33,229 nt of DNA. Source: Chloroflexota bacterium (GTDB lineage: Bacteria; Chloroflexota; Anaerolineae; J036; Brachytrichaceae). This document shows, in pieces, positions 1 through 8,119 of the stretch; the stretch's first letter is position 1, and every line of letters begins with the position of its first letter. The translations under genes and the position numbers were made by a program. A model generated the notes under the pieces. That model searched no databases. It had not been told where the DNA came from and saw nothing but the letters and a program-made list of their open reading frames with translations. The stretch spans positions 1 through 33,229 of the forward strand of contig JAGWYZ010000015.1 in NCBI GenBank assembly GCA_018969115.1. The letters are read 5' to 3'.

Positions 1-932
1 TGAGAGTCAGCACCAGAGGCTAACTCAATTTGTCGCGCTAGCTCGATAGCATCTTCAAAGGCTAATTTTGTGCCGCTGCCGATGGAGAAATGGGTGGTAT
101 GGGCCGCATCCCCCATCAACACTACCGGCGCACGCCCGTTGTGATGCACCCAATTGTGGCAAATGATGCGTGGGAATTTGATCCATGAGGCCGAGCCGCG
201 CAAGTGGGCGGCGTTTGAGATGAGCGGGTTGCCGTCGAGATAATCGGCAAAAATGCGCTCACAATAGGCAATGCCATCCTCTTTGCTCATCTTGTCGATC
301 CCGGCTTTTAGCCACACCTCTTCGGGCGTTTCGACAATAAAGGTGCTGGTGTGTTCGTCAAATTTATAGGCGTGGGCCTGAAACCAACCGTGTTCAGTTT
401 CGACAAAGGCGAAGGTGAAGGCCTGAAACAATTTTTGGGTACCAAGCCACACAAAACGACATTTGCGGGTGTCGATATCGGGCTTAAACACCGTGGCATA
501 TTTGTTGCGGATGCGGCTGTTGAGGCCATCGCTGGCGATAATGAGGTCGGCATCGTAATTGGTGTCGCTCAACACTTCGGTTTCAAATACCAAATTCACC
601 CCAAGTTGGGCGCAGCGGGCCTGTAAAATATTGAGTAAATGTTTGCGCCCAATGCCGCAAAAGCCATGCCCACCCGATCGAACAGTGCGCCCTTTATAGT
701 GAATTTCGATGTCGTCCCAATGGTTAAAGCTCTGTAAAATCTCGTCATGCGTCTCACGGTCAGCCACTTTCAGGTTGTCCATGGTCTTATCGCTAAAAAC
801 CACGCCCCAGCCAAAGGTGTCGCCCGGCTTGTTACGTTCAATCACGGTAATGTCGTGATTTGGGTTTTGCTTTTTCATCAGCAATGCGAAATAAAGACCG
901 GCGGCGCCACCGCCTAAACAAGTAATACGCAT
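1..932 (-). CDS. Salicylyl-CoA 5-hydroxylase-like FAD monooxygenase, 5' part (runs off window)
   Basis: FAD-dependent aromatic hydroxylase of the salicylyl-CoA 5-hydroxylase / anthraniloyl-CoA monooxygenase type. These enzymes hydroxylate a CoA-bound aromatic acid with NAD(P)H and O2. The frame is open from ATG at 932 to the window edge (310 codons), so the C-terminus is missing. Visible motifs: N-terminal dinucleotide fold [20 protein letters not shown], then [14 protein letters not shown], the FAD/NADPH 'DG' motif ([10 protein letters not shown]) mid-protein, and the FAD ribityl-binding [20 protein letters not shown] near residue 280. The GWGVVFSD and [12 protein letters not shown] strings are what point to the CoA-thioester subgroup rather than to plain salicylate hydroxylase. 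A GAGG Shine-Dalgarno lies 7 nt before the ATG. In this family the FAD domain is often fused to a C-terminal old-yellow-enzyme-like domain; whether that is so here cannot be seen. Confidence 0.8.
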   Translation of the reverse strand, partial: MRITCLGGGAAGLYFALLMKKQNPNHDITVIERNKPGDTFGWGVVFSDKTMDNLKVADRETHDEILQSFNHWDDIEIHYKGRTVRSGGHGFCGIGRKHLLNILQARCAQLGVNLVFETEVLSDTNYDADLIIASDGLNSRIRNKYATVFKPDIDTRKCRFVWLGTQKLFQAFTFAFVETEHGWFQAHAYKFDEHTSTFIVETPEEVWLKAGIDKMSKEDGIAYCERIFADYLDGNPLISNAAHLRGSASWIKFPRIICHNWVHHNGRAPVVLMGDAAHTTHFSIGSGTKLAFEDAIELARQIELASGADS

Positions 933-1046
933 ATGTTTACCTCAATAGTGTTGTTAAAAAGTGTTGTTAAAAAAATAAGATTACGCTTAATACATTAGCA
1001 CAAATTTTTAAACGATGAAATCGGTATTTGAGATCTGAAAGAAACA

Positions 1047-1177
1047 TAGGACTTACGTAAATCAAAAATTTTCACTACAAAGAACACAAAGATCGCAAAG
1101 AAAAAGATAAAATTTGCTTCATCTTTGAGGTCTTTGAGTTCTTCGCGGTAAAAAAATTAAGTTATGCATAAGTCCTA
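1047..1177. repeat. 131-bp imperfect palindrome (F3 type, TAGGACTTA ends)
   Basis: Begins TAGGACTTACG and ends GCATAAGTCCTA, so the tips are inverted repeats. The inner arms are also complementary: CACTACAAAGAACACAAAG on the left against the CTTTGAG...TTCGCGGTAAAA side on the right. It has the form of a MITE or REP-like element without an ORF, in the gap between two minus-strand genes. A second sequence with similar inner arms lies at 17715-17858. Confidence 0.6.
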
Positions 1178-1257
1178 AAACAAACAAGACAATAATCACC
1201 GTCATGAATGATACAGCAATGCCAACGTAATAAACAGACACGGTATCGTAAAGCGCG

Positions 1258-2460
1258 TTAAGACACTAATTTTTGGCGCGAAAGCATTAAGAGTGCCAGC
1301 AATGACAACAATTGGCAAACCAATTGCACAACTGGCAATAGCCAACGCCCAGCGGCCTCAAAGCCTTGGCCGACTGCCCAAGGCAGCACCATTGCCCCAA
1401 AATTCGCCACAATGAATAAGAAACTGGTTAGGGTTGCCACATTTTTTACTTGCCCACCCAAAAAGGTCAGCATGGTTGGGTAAAGTGGCGCGACCCCTAA
1501 TCCCACCAAGCCAACCCCAAGCCAAATGATGAGGCTGGGGGCCGACAACAACATGAATAACGAGCCAACCGCGGTGATGACGATGCCAAGCACCAGCAAT
1601 TGAAATGGGCGGATGCGGGTGGCGAGAGGAATCGAAAGCAAGCGCCCAAAGGTAAACCACAACCAAAACGAAGAGGCCAATGTGCCGGCGGTCGAGGTCG
1701 CATCCATGCCCATCAACACGCCGAAATTAAAGGTCCAACCCACCATCAGCAACTCAGCGCCGACGGCCAAAAAGGCAAAGACACCCGCCGCCACCCAAAA
1801 ACGCAATGGGATTTTTTCGGCTGGTTGGGTGGCGCTGGGGGCTGTTGTTGGGTTGATGGGCAGGTGGCTGGGGCTGATGATGCGTGACACCCATAGCAAC
1901 ATGGGCAAAATACACAGCGCTGCCAGCCAAAAGGCCCAATTCACCCCCGCCGTGCGCTGCAATGACTGCGCCACTAATAACGGTGAGAAGATGGAACCGA
2001 CCCCAAACATCAGGTGTAGCCCATTCATATAGGGGCCAACCCGCGCCCCATGCACCCATACGATCAGTGTGTTGGTGCTGACATCGACCAAACATTCGGC
2101 GATGCCGAAGGTGAATAAAACGACGATGAGCACCCACAATGAGGTGACGAGTGGCATAACCGCTAACAAGGACATCATGCCGATAAAGCCGATGACGATG
2201 ACGATGTGCCCACGCATACGCCCCAGCAGCGCCCCTGCAATGGCCGAGCCAACCATGCGCCCCAATGCGCCAAACACAAAGATGATGCTGACATTGCTGA
2301 GTGAGACGCCGGTATTGGTGGCCAAGGTTGAGATGGATGGGCCAACCAAGGCCCCGGCCAACCCTAGCACAATAAAGGCAATGAAATAGGTGAGGGTTTG
2401 GCGCATTTGCAAACGTGCGCTGGGCGCTGTTGGGTTAAGCGCGGCAATAAGTGAAGTCAT
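1258..2460 (-). CDS. MFS transporter
   Basis: Major facilitator superfamily permease, about 400 aa, with around 12 hydrophobic segments spread along the whole length (first at about residues 20-40, last at about 375-395). It has the MFS-like loop GALGRMVGSAIAGALLGRMRG after TM2-TM3 and a second-half counterpart around FTFGRLLSIPLATR. The substrate cannot be read from sequence; the layout resembles sugar or organic-acid FucP/Bcr-like permeases. The ATG at 2460 is chosen because the frame can be extended to 2607 only by running into the divergent peptidase gene; an ATG at 2406 is the alternative. No Shine-Dalgarno is seen at either start. It shares a 46-bp divergent promoter region with the M20 peptidase at 2507. 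Confidence 0.8.
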   Translation of the reverse strand: MTSLIAALNPTAPSARLQMRQTLTYFIAFIVLGLAGALVGPSISTLATNTGVSLSNVSIIFVFGALGRMVGSAIAGALLGRMRGHIVIVIGFIGMMSLLAVMPLVTSLWVLIVVLFTFGIAECLVDVSTNTLIVWVHGARVGPYMNGLHLMFGVGSIFSPLLVAQSLQRTAGVNWAFWLAALCILPMLLWVSRIISPSHLPINPTTAPSATQPAEKIPLRFWVAAGVFAFLAVGAELLMVGWTFNFGVLMGMDATSTAGTLASSFWLWFTFGRLLSIPLATRIRPFQLLVLGIVITAVGSLFMLLSAPSLIIWLGVGLVGLGVAPLYPTMLTFLGGQVKNVATLTSFLFIVANFGAMVLPWAVGQGFEAAGRWLLPVVQLVCQLLSLLALLMLSRQKLVS

Positions 2461-2494
2461 AAGGGCGGCGATTGTGCCATAACACAAATAGATA

Positions 2495-2500
2495 TACAAT
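2495..2500 (+). promoter_or_regulatory. -10 box of a probably leaderless transcript (M20 peptidase)
   Basis: TACAAT (within TATACAAT) ends 6 nt before the ATG at 2507, and no Shine-Dalgarno is present. This spacing would put transcription start at the start codon. No convincing -35 is seen. Confidence 0.5.
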
Positions 2501-2506
2501 TTACCT

Positions 2507-3847
2507 ATGAACTGGTCATCTATCTCTGACGAAACTGCTCGACTTTTGCAAGATTTGCTGCGGTTTAACACCACGAACCCGCCTGGCAACGAAACCCCGT
2601 GTATCAATTACATTGCTGAAACCCTACACTGCGAGGGCATCGACTCGGTTGTGCTAGAGAGCGCCCCCGGGCGCGGCAACCTTGTGGCGCGGCTGAAGGG
2701 TGATGGTTCATTGCCGCCGCTGATGTTGTTTGGGCATGTTGATGTTGTGCCCGCTGAAGCTGCTAAATGGCAGCGTGACCCATTTAGCGGCGATTTGATT
2801 GATGGCGTTATTTGGGGGCGCGGTGCCACCGACATGAAGCATATGGTCGCTATGAATTTGATGACCTTTATGCAGCTAAAGCGCCAAAATGTGCCACTAA
2901 AGCGCGATGTGATTTTTATGGCTAACGCCGATGAAGAAGTGGGTGGAACTTATGGCGCATTGTGGATGGTGCAAAATCACCCTGACCTTATTCGCGCCGA
3001 ATATGCCTTGACCGAAGGCGGCGCAACCAGCATCGAAATTGACGGCAAAAGCTTTTTTGTGTGCAGCACCGGTGAAAAAGGCGCAGCCCGATTTACCTTG
3101 CGTGGGCGCGGCAAACCCGGGCACGCCTCGCAACCGCATATGCAAAATTCAATTTTGCCGCTGTCAAAGGCCTTGGTGAAGGTGATGGAGAGCAAATTAC
3201 CATTGCGCATTACTGCCACTACCCGCTCATTTATTGAATCATTGGCGACAAATGTTAACCCGGGGCTGGCTGAAATGTTGCGCGGGGTGCTTGATCCTGC
3301 CCTGCACGACGATGCCGTCGCCGAGTTGCCCTTCCCCGAACCTATTTTGCGCCGCTTAAACGCCATGTGCCGCGACACCGCCACCCCAACGATTTTGCAA
3401 GCTGGCAGCAAAATTAATGTCATTCCGGCTGAGGCCGAGGCGCAGGTCGATTGCCGTGTGTTGCCGGGCACTACGCCCGAATCGATTGACCGTGATGTGC
3501 GGGCCATTCTCGGCCCGGCCCTCGCCAGTGGCGAGCTTGAGCTTGAGTTTGGGCGTTTTAGCCCCGGCATCGAGAGCGACCCGTCGTCGCCATTGCTCGA
3601 GGTAATTAAGTCATCGGTGGCTGAGCATACCGGTGGCGGCATCGTCATTCCGGGTCTTATTACCGGCGGCACCGATGCGCGGCACGTCACCAAACTTGGC
3701 ACCAAGGTGTATGGCTTCATCCCTACCCGTTACGAGGGGCCACACATGATGGGTCTCGCCCACGCGCATGATGAGCGCATCAGTGTTGCCAACCTCACCT
3801 TTGGCACACAGGTGATTTATGATGTGACGCATAAGTTTTGTGCATAA
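2507..3847 (+). CDS. M20 family metallopeptidase (ArgE/DapE/CPG2-like)
   Basis: Zinc-dependent amidohydrolase/peptidase of the M20 family, 446 aa, a typical length. Metal and catalytic residues are all visible: GHVDVVP (H77, D79), GATDMK (D109), NADEEVGG (E143 general base, E144 ligand), and the late GTDARH and PHMMGLAHAHDERI segments that carry the last His ligand. A dimerisation (lid) domain lies at about residues 190-320 (GKPGHASQPH at its start). It is expected to be cytosolic, with no signal peptide. The exact substrate (N-acyl amino acid, peptide or carbamoyl compound) is not determinable. It is divergent from the MFS transporter at 1258-2460, which could take up its substrate (inference). 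The ATG at 2507 is preceded by a -10-like TACAAT instead of a ribosome binding site. Confidence 0.88.
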   Translation: MNWSSISDETARLLQDLLRFNTTNPPGNETPCINYIAETLHCEGIDSVVLESAPGRGNLVARLKGDGSLPPLMLFGHVDVVPAEAAKWQRDPFSGDLIDGVIWGRGATDMKHMVAMNLMTFMQLKRQNVPLKRDVIFMANADEEVGGTYGALWMVQNHPDLIRAEYALTEGGATSIEIDGKSFFVCSTGEKGAARFTLRGRGKPGHASQPHMQNSILPLSKALVKVMESKLPLRITATTRSFIESLATNVNPGLAEMLRGVLDPALHDDAVAELPFPEPILRRLNAMCRDTATPTILQAGSKINVIPAEAEAQVDCRVLPGTTPESIDRDVRAILGPALASGELELEFGRFSPGIESDPSSPLLEVIKSSVAEHTGGGIVIPGLITGGTDARHVTKLGTKVYGFIPTRYEGPHMMGLAHAHDERISVANLTFGTQVIYDVTHKFCA

Positions 3848-3910
3848 TTGGTTTAAGGCTAATGCGTAATTTCATTGGTAAATTGGATAGATCTTGTAGG
3901 AGGAAGTCAT

Positions 3911-4123
3911 TTGGCGCAAAATATAACCATAATGGAACGATATGGCAAACTTGAAGACCATGATCGCTCTTTTGATATCCAGTTTTGGCAAGCCCAAAGC
4001 GCTCAGGATCGAATGACAGCGACTTGGGAGATGATTGTTCATGCTTATCGGGTTAAAGGCATAGATGTTCATAAACTCCGACTTCAGCGAACTGTTGAGA
4101 ATTTTCAACGACAGCGGCGTTAG
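3911..4123 (+). CDS. Small protein upstream of nucleotidyltransferase (putative antitoxin-like partner)
   Basis: About 70 aa, not assigned to a named family. The best start is the TTG at 3911: a perfect AGGAGG (3898-3903) lies 7 nt upstream of it. An in-frame ATG at 3932 (MERYGKLEDHDRSFDIQFW) is the alternative. The sequence is acidic near the N-terminus (LEDHDRSFD), has a central tryptophan-rich helix (FWQAQSAQDRMTATWEMI) and ends in a basic tail (RTVENFQRQRR). Its 3' end overlaps the start of the nucleotidyltransferase gene by 59 nt, so the two are translated from one message. Small gene plus overlapping nucleotidyltransferase is the layout of many two-gene toxin-antitoxin modules, but no activity can be asserted from sequence. 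Confidence 0.6.
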   Translation: MAQNITIMERYGKLEDHDRSFDIQFWQAQSAQDRMTATWEMIVHAYRVKGIDVHKLRLQRTVENFQRQRR

Positions 4124-4550
4124 ATATTTGGTGATTGGTGGATATGCTGTAATTCAGCATTCAGAACCCCGATTTACTAAAGATCTTGATATTTGGATAG
4201 CCACTGACCTTGATAATGCTAAAGCTGTGTATAAAGCTTTAAAAGCGTTTGGCGCACCACTCGAAAATCTGACAGAAAGAGATTTTTCAGAGGAAGGGTA
4301 TTTTTACCAAATGGGGAATCCGCCAGTACGCGTAGACGTAATGATGGGCGTGCCGGGTGTTAAATTTGAAGATGCATGGATTCGTCAGGTTGAGTTCACA
4401 TTCGGTGAATTGCAAGTTCGTTTTATTTCAAAAGCCGATTTAATAACAGCAAAATTAGCATCTGCAAGACCCCAAGATTTAATGGACGTAGAAAATCTTG
4501 GGGGAGTTATAAAACGTAAAAAAGTGATTAGTAAACGTAAACAAAAATGA
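4065..4550 (+). CDS. Nucleotidyltransferase-fold protein (DUF6036/AbiEii-like)
   Basis: 161-aa protein with a DNA polymerase-beta-type nucleotidyltransferase signature: GGYAVIQHSEPRFTKDLDIW, with the D40-x-D42 metal pair, and a third acidic residue in VRVDVMMG (D91). A C-terminal helix, FISKADLITAKLASARPQDL, carries the conserved K/D pattern seen in AbiEii/DUF6036-like proteins. The C-terminus is a lysine-rich tail. An AAAGG Shine-Dalgarno (4055-4059) precedes the ATG at 4065. It overlaps the small upstream gene by 59 nt. Relatives are found as toxins or in phage-defence modules, others as antibiotic nucleotidyltransferases; the role here is an inference from gene pairing. Local AT content is higher than in the flanking metabolic genes, which fits an acquired module. 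Confidence 0.75.
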   Translation: MFINSDFSELLRIFNDSGVRYLVIGGYAVIQHSEPRFTKDLDIWIATDLDNAKAVYKALKAFGAPLENLTERDFSEEGYFYQMGNPPVRVDVMMGVPGVKFEDAWIRQVEFTFGELQVRFISKADLITAKLASARPQDLMDVENLGGVIKRKKVISKRKQK

Positions 4551-4585
4551 AAATCTTTGTTCTCTAATTAAGAGTCAGCCAATTT

Positions 4586-5431
4586 ATGACCATTGTAGTA
4601 ACAGGTGCGGCGGGTAAAACCGGGCTGGCGGTGGTGGCGGCTTTGGCGCGGGCGAATGTGGCTGTGCGGGCCTTGGTGCATCGCCTAGACCAAGCCGGTA
4701 GGTTGATGCAGTGGGGGGCGGCTGAGGCGCAAGTATGCAACTTGTATAGCGCCGACGATTTGCGGGCTGGCTTCGCCCAAGCCCGCGCCGTGTATCACAT
4801 TTGCCCAAATGTTAGCCCTGACGAAGTGCAAATTGGGGTAAATGTGATTGCGGCAGCCAAACAGGCTGGGGTTGCACAGGTGGTTTATCACTCGGTGCTG
4901 CATCCCCAAACCCAAGCGATGCCACATCATTGGCATAAACTGCGGGTTGAGGAGGCGCTATTTGCATCGGGTCTCGATGTCACTATTTTGCAGCCGACGG
5001 CCTATATGCAAAATTTGTTGGCGAATTGGGGGCGGATCAGCCAAGAAGGTATTTTGCGCAACCCATATCCCATTGAAACACGCTTGAGTTTGGTTGACTT
5101 GGCAGATGTGGCTGAGGTTGCGGCCCGGGTGCTGACCGAGCCGGGGCATGTTGGGGCGATGTATGAGTTAGTCGGCACACCCGCCCTCAGCCAAACGCAA
5201 GTGGCCGAAGTGTTAAGCGAGGTGTTGGGGCGGCCTGTGCGCGCCGAGGCCGAGCCGATTGGGGCATGGGCAGCGCGGGCGACAGGGCTAGGCCCAGCGC
5301 AGCGCGAGACCTTGGTGCAGATGTTTGCGTATTATGCGCGGCATGGGCTGATTGGCAACCCAAAGGTGTTGGGCTGGCTTTTGGGGCGTGTGCCAACAAC
5401 GTTGCGGGCATTTGCGCAGATGGCTGTGTAG
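4586..5431 (+). CDS. NmrA-like atypical SDR, NAD(P)-binding protein
   Basis: 281 aa. It opens with a Rossmann motif, MTIVVTGAAGKTG, followed by a beta-alpha unit ending RALVHR, which suggests NADP(H) binding. The HSVLHPQTQAMPHHWHKLRVE stretch near residues 110-130 corresponds to the modified active-site region of NmrA/HSCARG-type atypical SDRs, in which the usual Tyr-x-x-x-Lys is replaced (here H-x-x-K). The rest (VTILQPTAYMQNLL, DLADVAEVAARVLTEPGH) is typical of NAD(P)H:quinone oxidoreductase-like or redox-sensor family members. No signal peptide is seen. It is a stand-alone gene 35 nt after the nucleotidyltransferase, with no clear Shine-Dalgarno, followed after 12 nt by the amidohydrolase gene. 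The substrate is unknown. Confidence 0.82.
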   Translation: MTIVVTGAAGKTGLAVVAALARANVAVRALVHRLDQAGRLMQWGAAEAQVCNLYSADDLRAGFAQARAVYHICPNVSPDEVQIGVNVIAAAKQAGVAQVVYHSVLHPQTQAMPHHWHKLRVEEALFASGLDVTILQPTAYMQNLLANWGRISQEGILRNPYPIETRLSLVDLADVAEVAARVLTEPGHVGAMYELVGTPALSQTQVAEVLSEVLGRPVRAEAEPIGAWAARATGLGPAQRETLVQMFAYYARHGLIGNPKVLGWLLGRVPTTLRAFAQMAV

Positions 5432-5437
5432 TATATT
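5432..5437 (+). promoter_or_regulatory. -10 box of a probably leaderless transcript (amidohydrolase)
   Basis: TATATT ends 6 nt before the ATG at 5444; no Shine-Dalgarno lies between. It sits directly after the stop of the NmrA-like gene. Confidence 0.45.
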
Positions 5438-5443
5438 TTGCAT

Positions 5444-6643
5444 ATGTCAACACATCATTTAATCATTCGGCGCGCTCGACTACGGCGACAACAAGGCCTG
5501 TGCGATATTGCCATTCACGATGGGCGCATTGCGGCCATTACCGAGCATATTGACGGCACTGCCGTGCAAGAAATTGACGTCAATGGCGGGTTAGTGACCG
5601 AGTCGTTTGTTGACCCGCATTTGCATTTATGTAAAGTATATACGCTAATGCGTATGGACACTGGCGCGGTCGGCGATTATCACGGCGAGGGTATGGGCAA
5701 GGCCATGTCCGCCATCGAGGCGGCGGCGCGGGTAAAGGCCGATTATCATGAGTCATGGATTTATGACAATGTGAAGCGCAATTTGGATTTGGCGCTGAAA
5801 TATGGCAACACCCACAAACGGGCGTTAGTCGATGTGGACAGCAAAGCCAAACTCGAAGGGATCAAGGCCGTGCTGCGTGCGCGTGAGGCATTTAAAGGCC
5901 GCGTAGATTTGCAAGTGGTAGCGTTTGCCCAAGATGGCATTGTGCGCGAGGCGGGCGCGGCTGAGCTAATGCGCCAAGCGATGGAAATGGGCGCAGATGT
6001 GGTGGGCGGCATCCCTTGGCTTGAATATACGGCAGAAGATCGGGCCGAGCATGTGAAATTTTGTTTTGACTTGGCGCAAGAATTTAACGCCGATGTGTCA
6101 TTTTTGGTCGATGATGTGGGCGACGCCGAGTCGCGCACGATTGAAGAGATGGCAGTGGCGGCGATTAAACGTGGCTGGCAAGGCCGCGTCTTGGCGCATC
6201 ATGCCCGTGCGATGGCCTTGTATTCACCGCCCTATATGCAAAAACTCATCGCTCTGCTCAAAAAAGCCGACCTGAGTGTGGTGACTGACCCGCACACCGG
6301 CCCGCTTCATGCGCGGGTAAAAGAATTGTTGGCAGCTGGTGTGAATGTGTGCTTAGGGCAAGATGATGTCTCGGATTCGTATTACCCATTTGGGCGCAAT
6401 AATATGCTGGAGGTGGCATTTTTGGCAGCGCATTTGTTGTGGATGACGACGTTGCCGGAGATGGAAACACTGTATGACATGATTACGCAGCGCGCTGCCA
6501 AAGCAATGGGGCTGATGGGTTATGGGCTAAAGGTTGGCAACGCCGCTGATTTAGTGGTGCTTGATGTGCCCAATGCGCTCGAAGCCCTGCGCGAACATGC
6601 TGCGCCAAAGTGGGTGATTCGAAATGGGGTGGTTATTGGTTGA
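5444..6643 (+). CDS. CodA-like amidohydrolase, divergent active site
   Basis: 399-aa member of the amidohydrolase superfamily in the cytosine-deaminase (CodA) branch. N-terminal beta-sandwich, then the TIM barrel starting at FVDPHLHLCK (H59, H61 metal ligands). The barrel-end signatures VLAHHARAMALYSPPYMQKL (His252/253) and GQDDVSDSYYPFGRNNMLEV (metal Asp307/308) align well with CodA. The CodA motif HCDE, whose His is a metal ligand and whose Glu is the proton shuttle, is replaced by LVDD (residues 221-224). A true cytosine deaminase is therefore doubtful; another ring-amine or amide hydrolase is more likely. Start: ATG at 5444; an in-frame TTG at 5438 is less likely because the -10-like TATATT sits 6 nt before the ATG. 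Convergent with the FGGY kinase. Confidence 0.82.
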   Translation: MSTHHLIIRRARLRRQQGLCDIAIHDGRIAAITEHIDGTAVQEIDVNGGLVTESFVDPHLHLCKVYTLMRMDTGAVGDYHGEGMGKAMSAIEAAARVKADYHESWIYDNVKRNLDLALKYGNTHKRALVDVDSKAKLEGIKAVLRAREAFKGRVDLQVVAFAQDGIVREAGAAELMRQAMEMGADVVGGIPWLEYTAEDRAEHVKFCFDLAQEFNADVSFLVDDVGDAESRTIEEMAVAAIKRGWQGRVLAHHARAMALYSPPYMQKLIALLKKADLSVVTDPHTGPLHARVKELLAAGVNVCLGQDDVSDSYYPFGRNNMLEVAFLAAHLLWMTTLPEMETLYDMITQRAAKAMGLMGYGLKVGNAADLVVLDVPNALEALREHAAPKWVIRNGVVIG

Positions 6644-6678
6644 TTGATGACTCGTGATTTATGAGTCATCAATCAACC
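6638..6678. terminator. Perfect 16-bp hairpin between convergent genes
   Basis: Arms at 6638-6653 (GGTTGATTGATGACTC) and 6663-6678 (GAGTCATCAATCAACC) pair perfectly around a 9-nt loop. The left arm includes the stop codon of the amidohydrolase (TGA 6641-6643), and the far side faces the end of the FGGY kinase. It has no U-tract, but its position suggests a bidirectional transcript end. The sequence is made of 7-bp words, like the other heptamer palindromes in this window. Confidence 0.5.
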
Positions 6679-6684
6679 AATCCA

Positions 6685-8076
6685 CTAATTAACTAATTTG
6701 TCATATAGCGTTTGCTGACGGGCGGCGGCAGCCCGGTAAATGGCGGTATGTTGGGGATTGGGCACAAAAATGGGGCCAAGTTGTGCGGGCAAGTCAAGTT
6801 GCCCCAAGGCTAGCATGGCAGCGCCGCGAGCAGTGGCTTCGGGTTCATCGCACAATTGCACCGGCGCGCCGGTCACATCAGCAATAATTTGACACCATGT
6901 GGGCGAACCAAGCAATGCGCCACCTGACGCAATGATGCCTTTGGCGCAGCTGGCCCCCAGCAAGGCGGTGTAAATGCTGCCCAGCCGGTAGGCAATGGCC
7001 TCGTAACAAGCGCGGGCAATATGGGCTGGGGTGCTATCGAATGATAAGCCATGCAATGTAGCGCGGGCGCGGTCTGCAAAGCCCGGGCTACGCTCGCCGC
7101 CAAACATAGGCAATACAGTCAGCCCATGCCCATCGGGGCGTTGTTGGGCAATGGCAGCCTCGGCAGCGTTATTGCCCAATCCTGCCAAAACAGCCCGCAG
7201 CCACGCTACCACATTGCCGCCCTCGGTGGTGGCCCCACCGGTTAGGTCGAATACGTGATTGGCACGATATGACCATAACGCTGGCGAAATATCGCGTTGG
7301 GCATCATGGGGGCTAATGATGCGCATGGCCCCGGTCGTGCCAATGGTGGCAGCAACATGGTCGGGGTTGGTACAACCACTGCCAACATTTGCGCCTGCGC
7401 CATCACCAATGGCGATCAAACCATGGCTTGTGGCTTGATCGATAGGGGGCAATTGTTCGCGCTGTAGGCCTAAAATCCGCAGCCAAGTCTCATCCCAATC
7501 ATCGTTTTGACGATTGAGTAAACCACTCCATGAAGCAATGGAGATGCCACAACCCAAGCGCCCGAACAATTTTAACCGTACATAATCACTGAGGGTGACA
7601 AAGTAGCGGGTGCGGGCAAATACATCGGGTTGGGTGCGTTTGAGCCATGCCAGCCGCGCTGGGGTGTAATTGGCACGAATACGGCAGCCAGTGCGTTGCA
7701 AGGTGGCAATCTCGTCATGAATTTCGCGCAATTGGGCTGCGTCGCTGCTAGCGCGGGTGTCGGCATAAGTGTAAATGGGGGTCAACGGCTCGGAGTTGGA
7801 GTCGAGACACAGCAAACTGCCAGCGTAAGATGAAATGGCAAGCAATGGCTCGGTCTTGACCTGATCACGATAAGCTGGGGTTTGTTTGAGGGCGTTTAGG
7901 GTGCGGCTGGCGCGTGCCAAGGCCAGTTGCGGGTCGTCTTCGCTCGCACCCAATTGATCGACATGAAAATCAACATTTTCGCGCACCAATGCACCTGGTA
8001 CAGGCTTGGCTTGTGCATCATATAACATGGCACGGGTCGATGAACTGCCGAGATCCAGAACAATGACATTTTGCAT
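6685..8076 (-). CDS. FGGY family carbohydrate kinase (gluconokinase-like)
   Basis: ATP-dependent sugar kinase with the sugar kinase/Hsp70 actin fold, 463 aa. N-terminal phosphate-1 motif NVIVLDLGSSSTRAML; middle GDGAGANVGSG followed by ATIGTTGAMR (phosphate-2 region); C-terminal ASGGALLGSPTWCQIIADVT with ARGAAMLALG (adenosine motif). The GAGANVGSG string is typical of gluconate/xylulose-type FGGY kinases; the exact substrate is not determinable. The ATG at 8076 is preferred over the TTG at 8082. A TAAACT box (8083-8088, minus) lies 6 nt upstream of that ATG with no Shine-Dalgarno, so the transcript is probably leaderless. Divergent from the PF13769 gene at 8120; convergent with the amidohydrolase. 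Confidence 0.87.
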   Translation of the reverse strand: MQNVIVLDLGSSSTRAMLYDAQAKPVPGALVRENVDFHVDQLGASEDDPQLALARASRTLNALKQTPAYRDQVKTEPLLAISSYAGSLLCLDSNSEPLTPIYTYADTRASSDAAQLREIHDEIATLQRTGCRIRANYTPARLAWLKRTQPDVFARTRYFVTLSDYVRLKLFGRLGCGISIASWSGLLNRQNDDWDETWLRILGLQREQLPPIDQATSHGLIAIGDGAGANVGSGCTNPDHVAATIGTTGAMRIISPHDAQRDISPALWSYRANHVFDLTGGATTEGGNVVAWLRAVLAGLGNNAAEAAIAQQRPDGHGLTVLPMFGGERSPGFADRARATLHGLSFDSTPAHIARACYEAIAYRLGSIYTALLGASCAKGIIASGGALLGSPTWCQIIADVTGAPVQLCDEPEATARGAAMLALGQLDLPAQLGPIFVPNPQHTAIYRAAAARQQTLYDKLVN

Positions 8077-8082
8077 AATCAA

Positions 8083-8088
8083 AGTTTA
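8083..8088 (-). promoter_or_regulatory. -10 box of a probably leaderless transcript (FGGY kinase)
   Basis: Read on the minus strand, TAAACT ends 6 nt before the ATG at 8076, without a Shine-Dalgarno between. Confidence 0.4.
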
Positions 8089-8119
8089 CACGCAATGTCG
8101 ATTACACTAGTCATCTATT

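Noticed and set aside
2977-3720. 247-codon minus-strand frame inside the M20 peptidase
   Set aside because: Shadow of a high-GC gene; low-complexity, no motif, and the plus strand encodes a complete enzyme.
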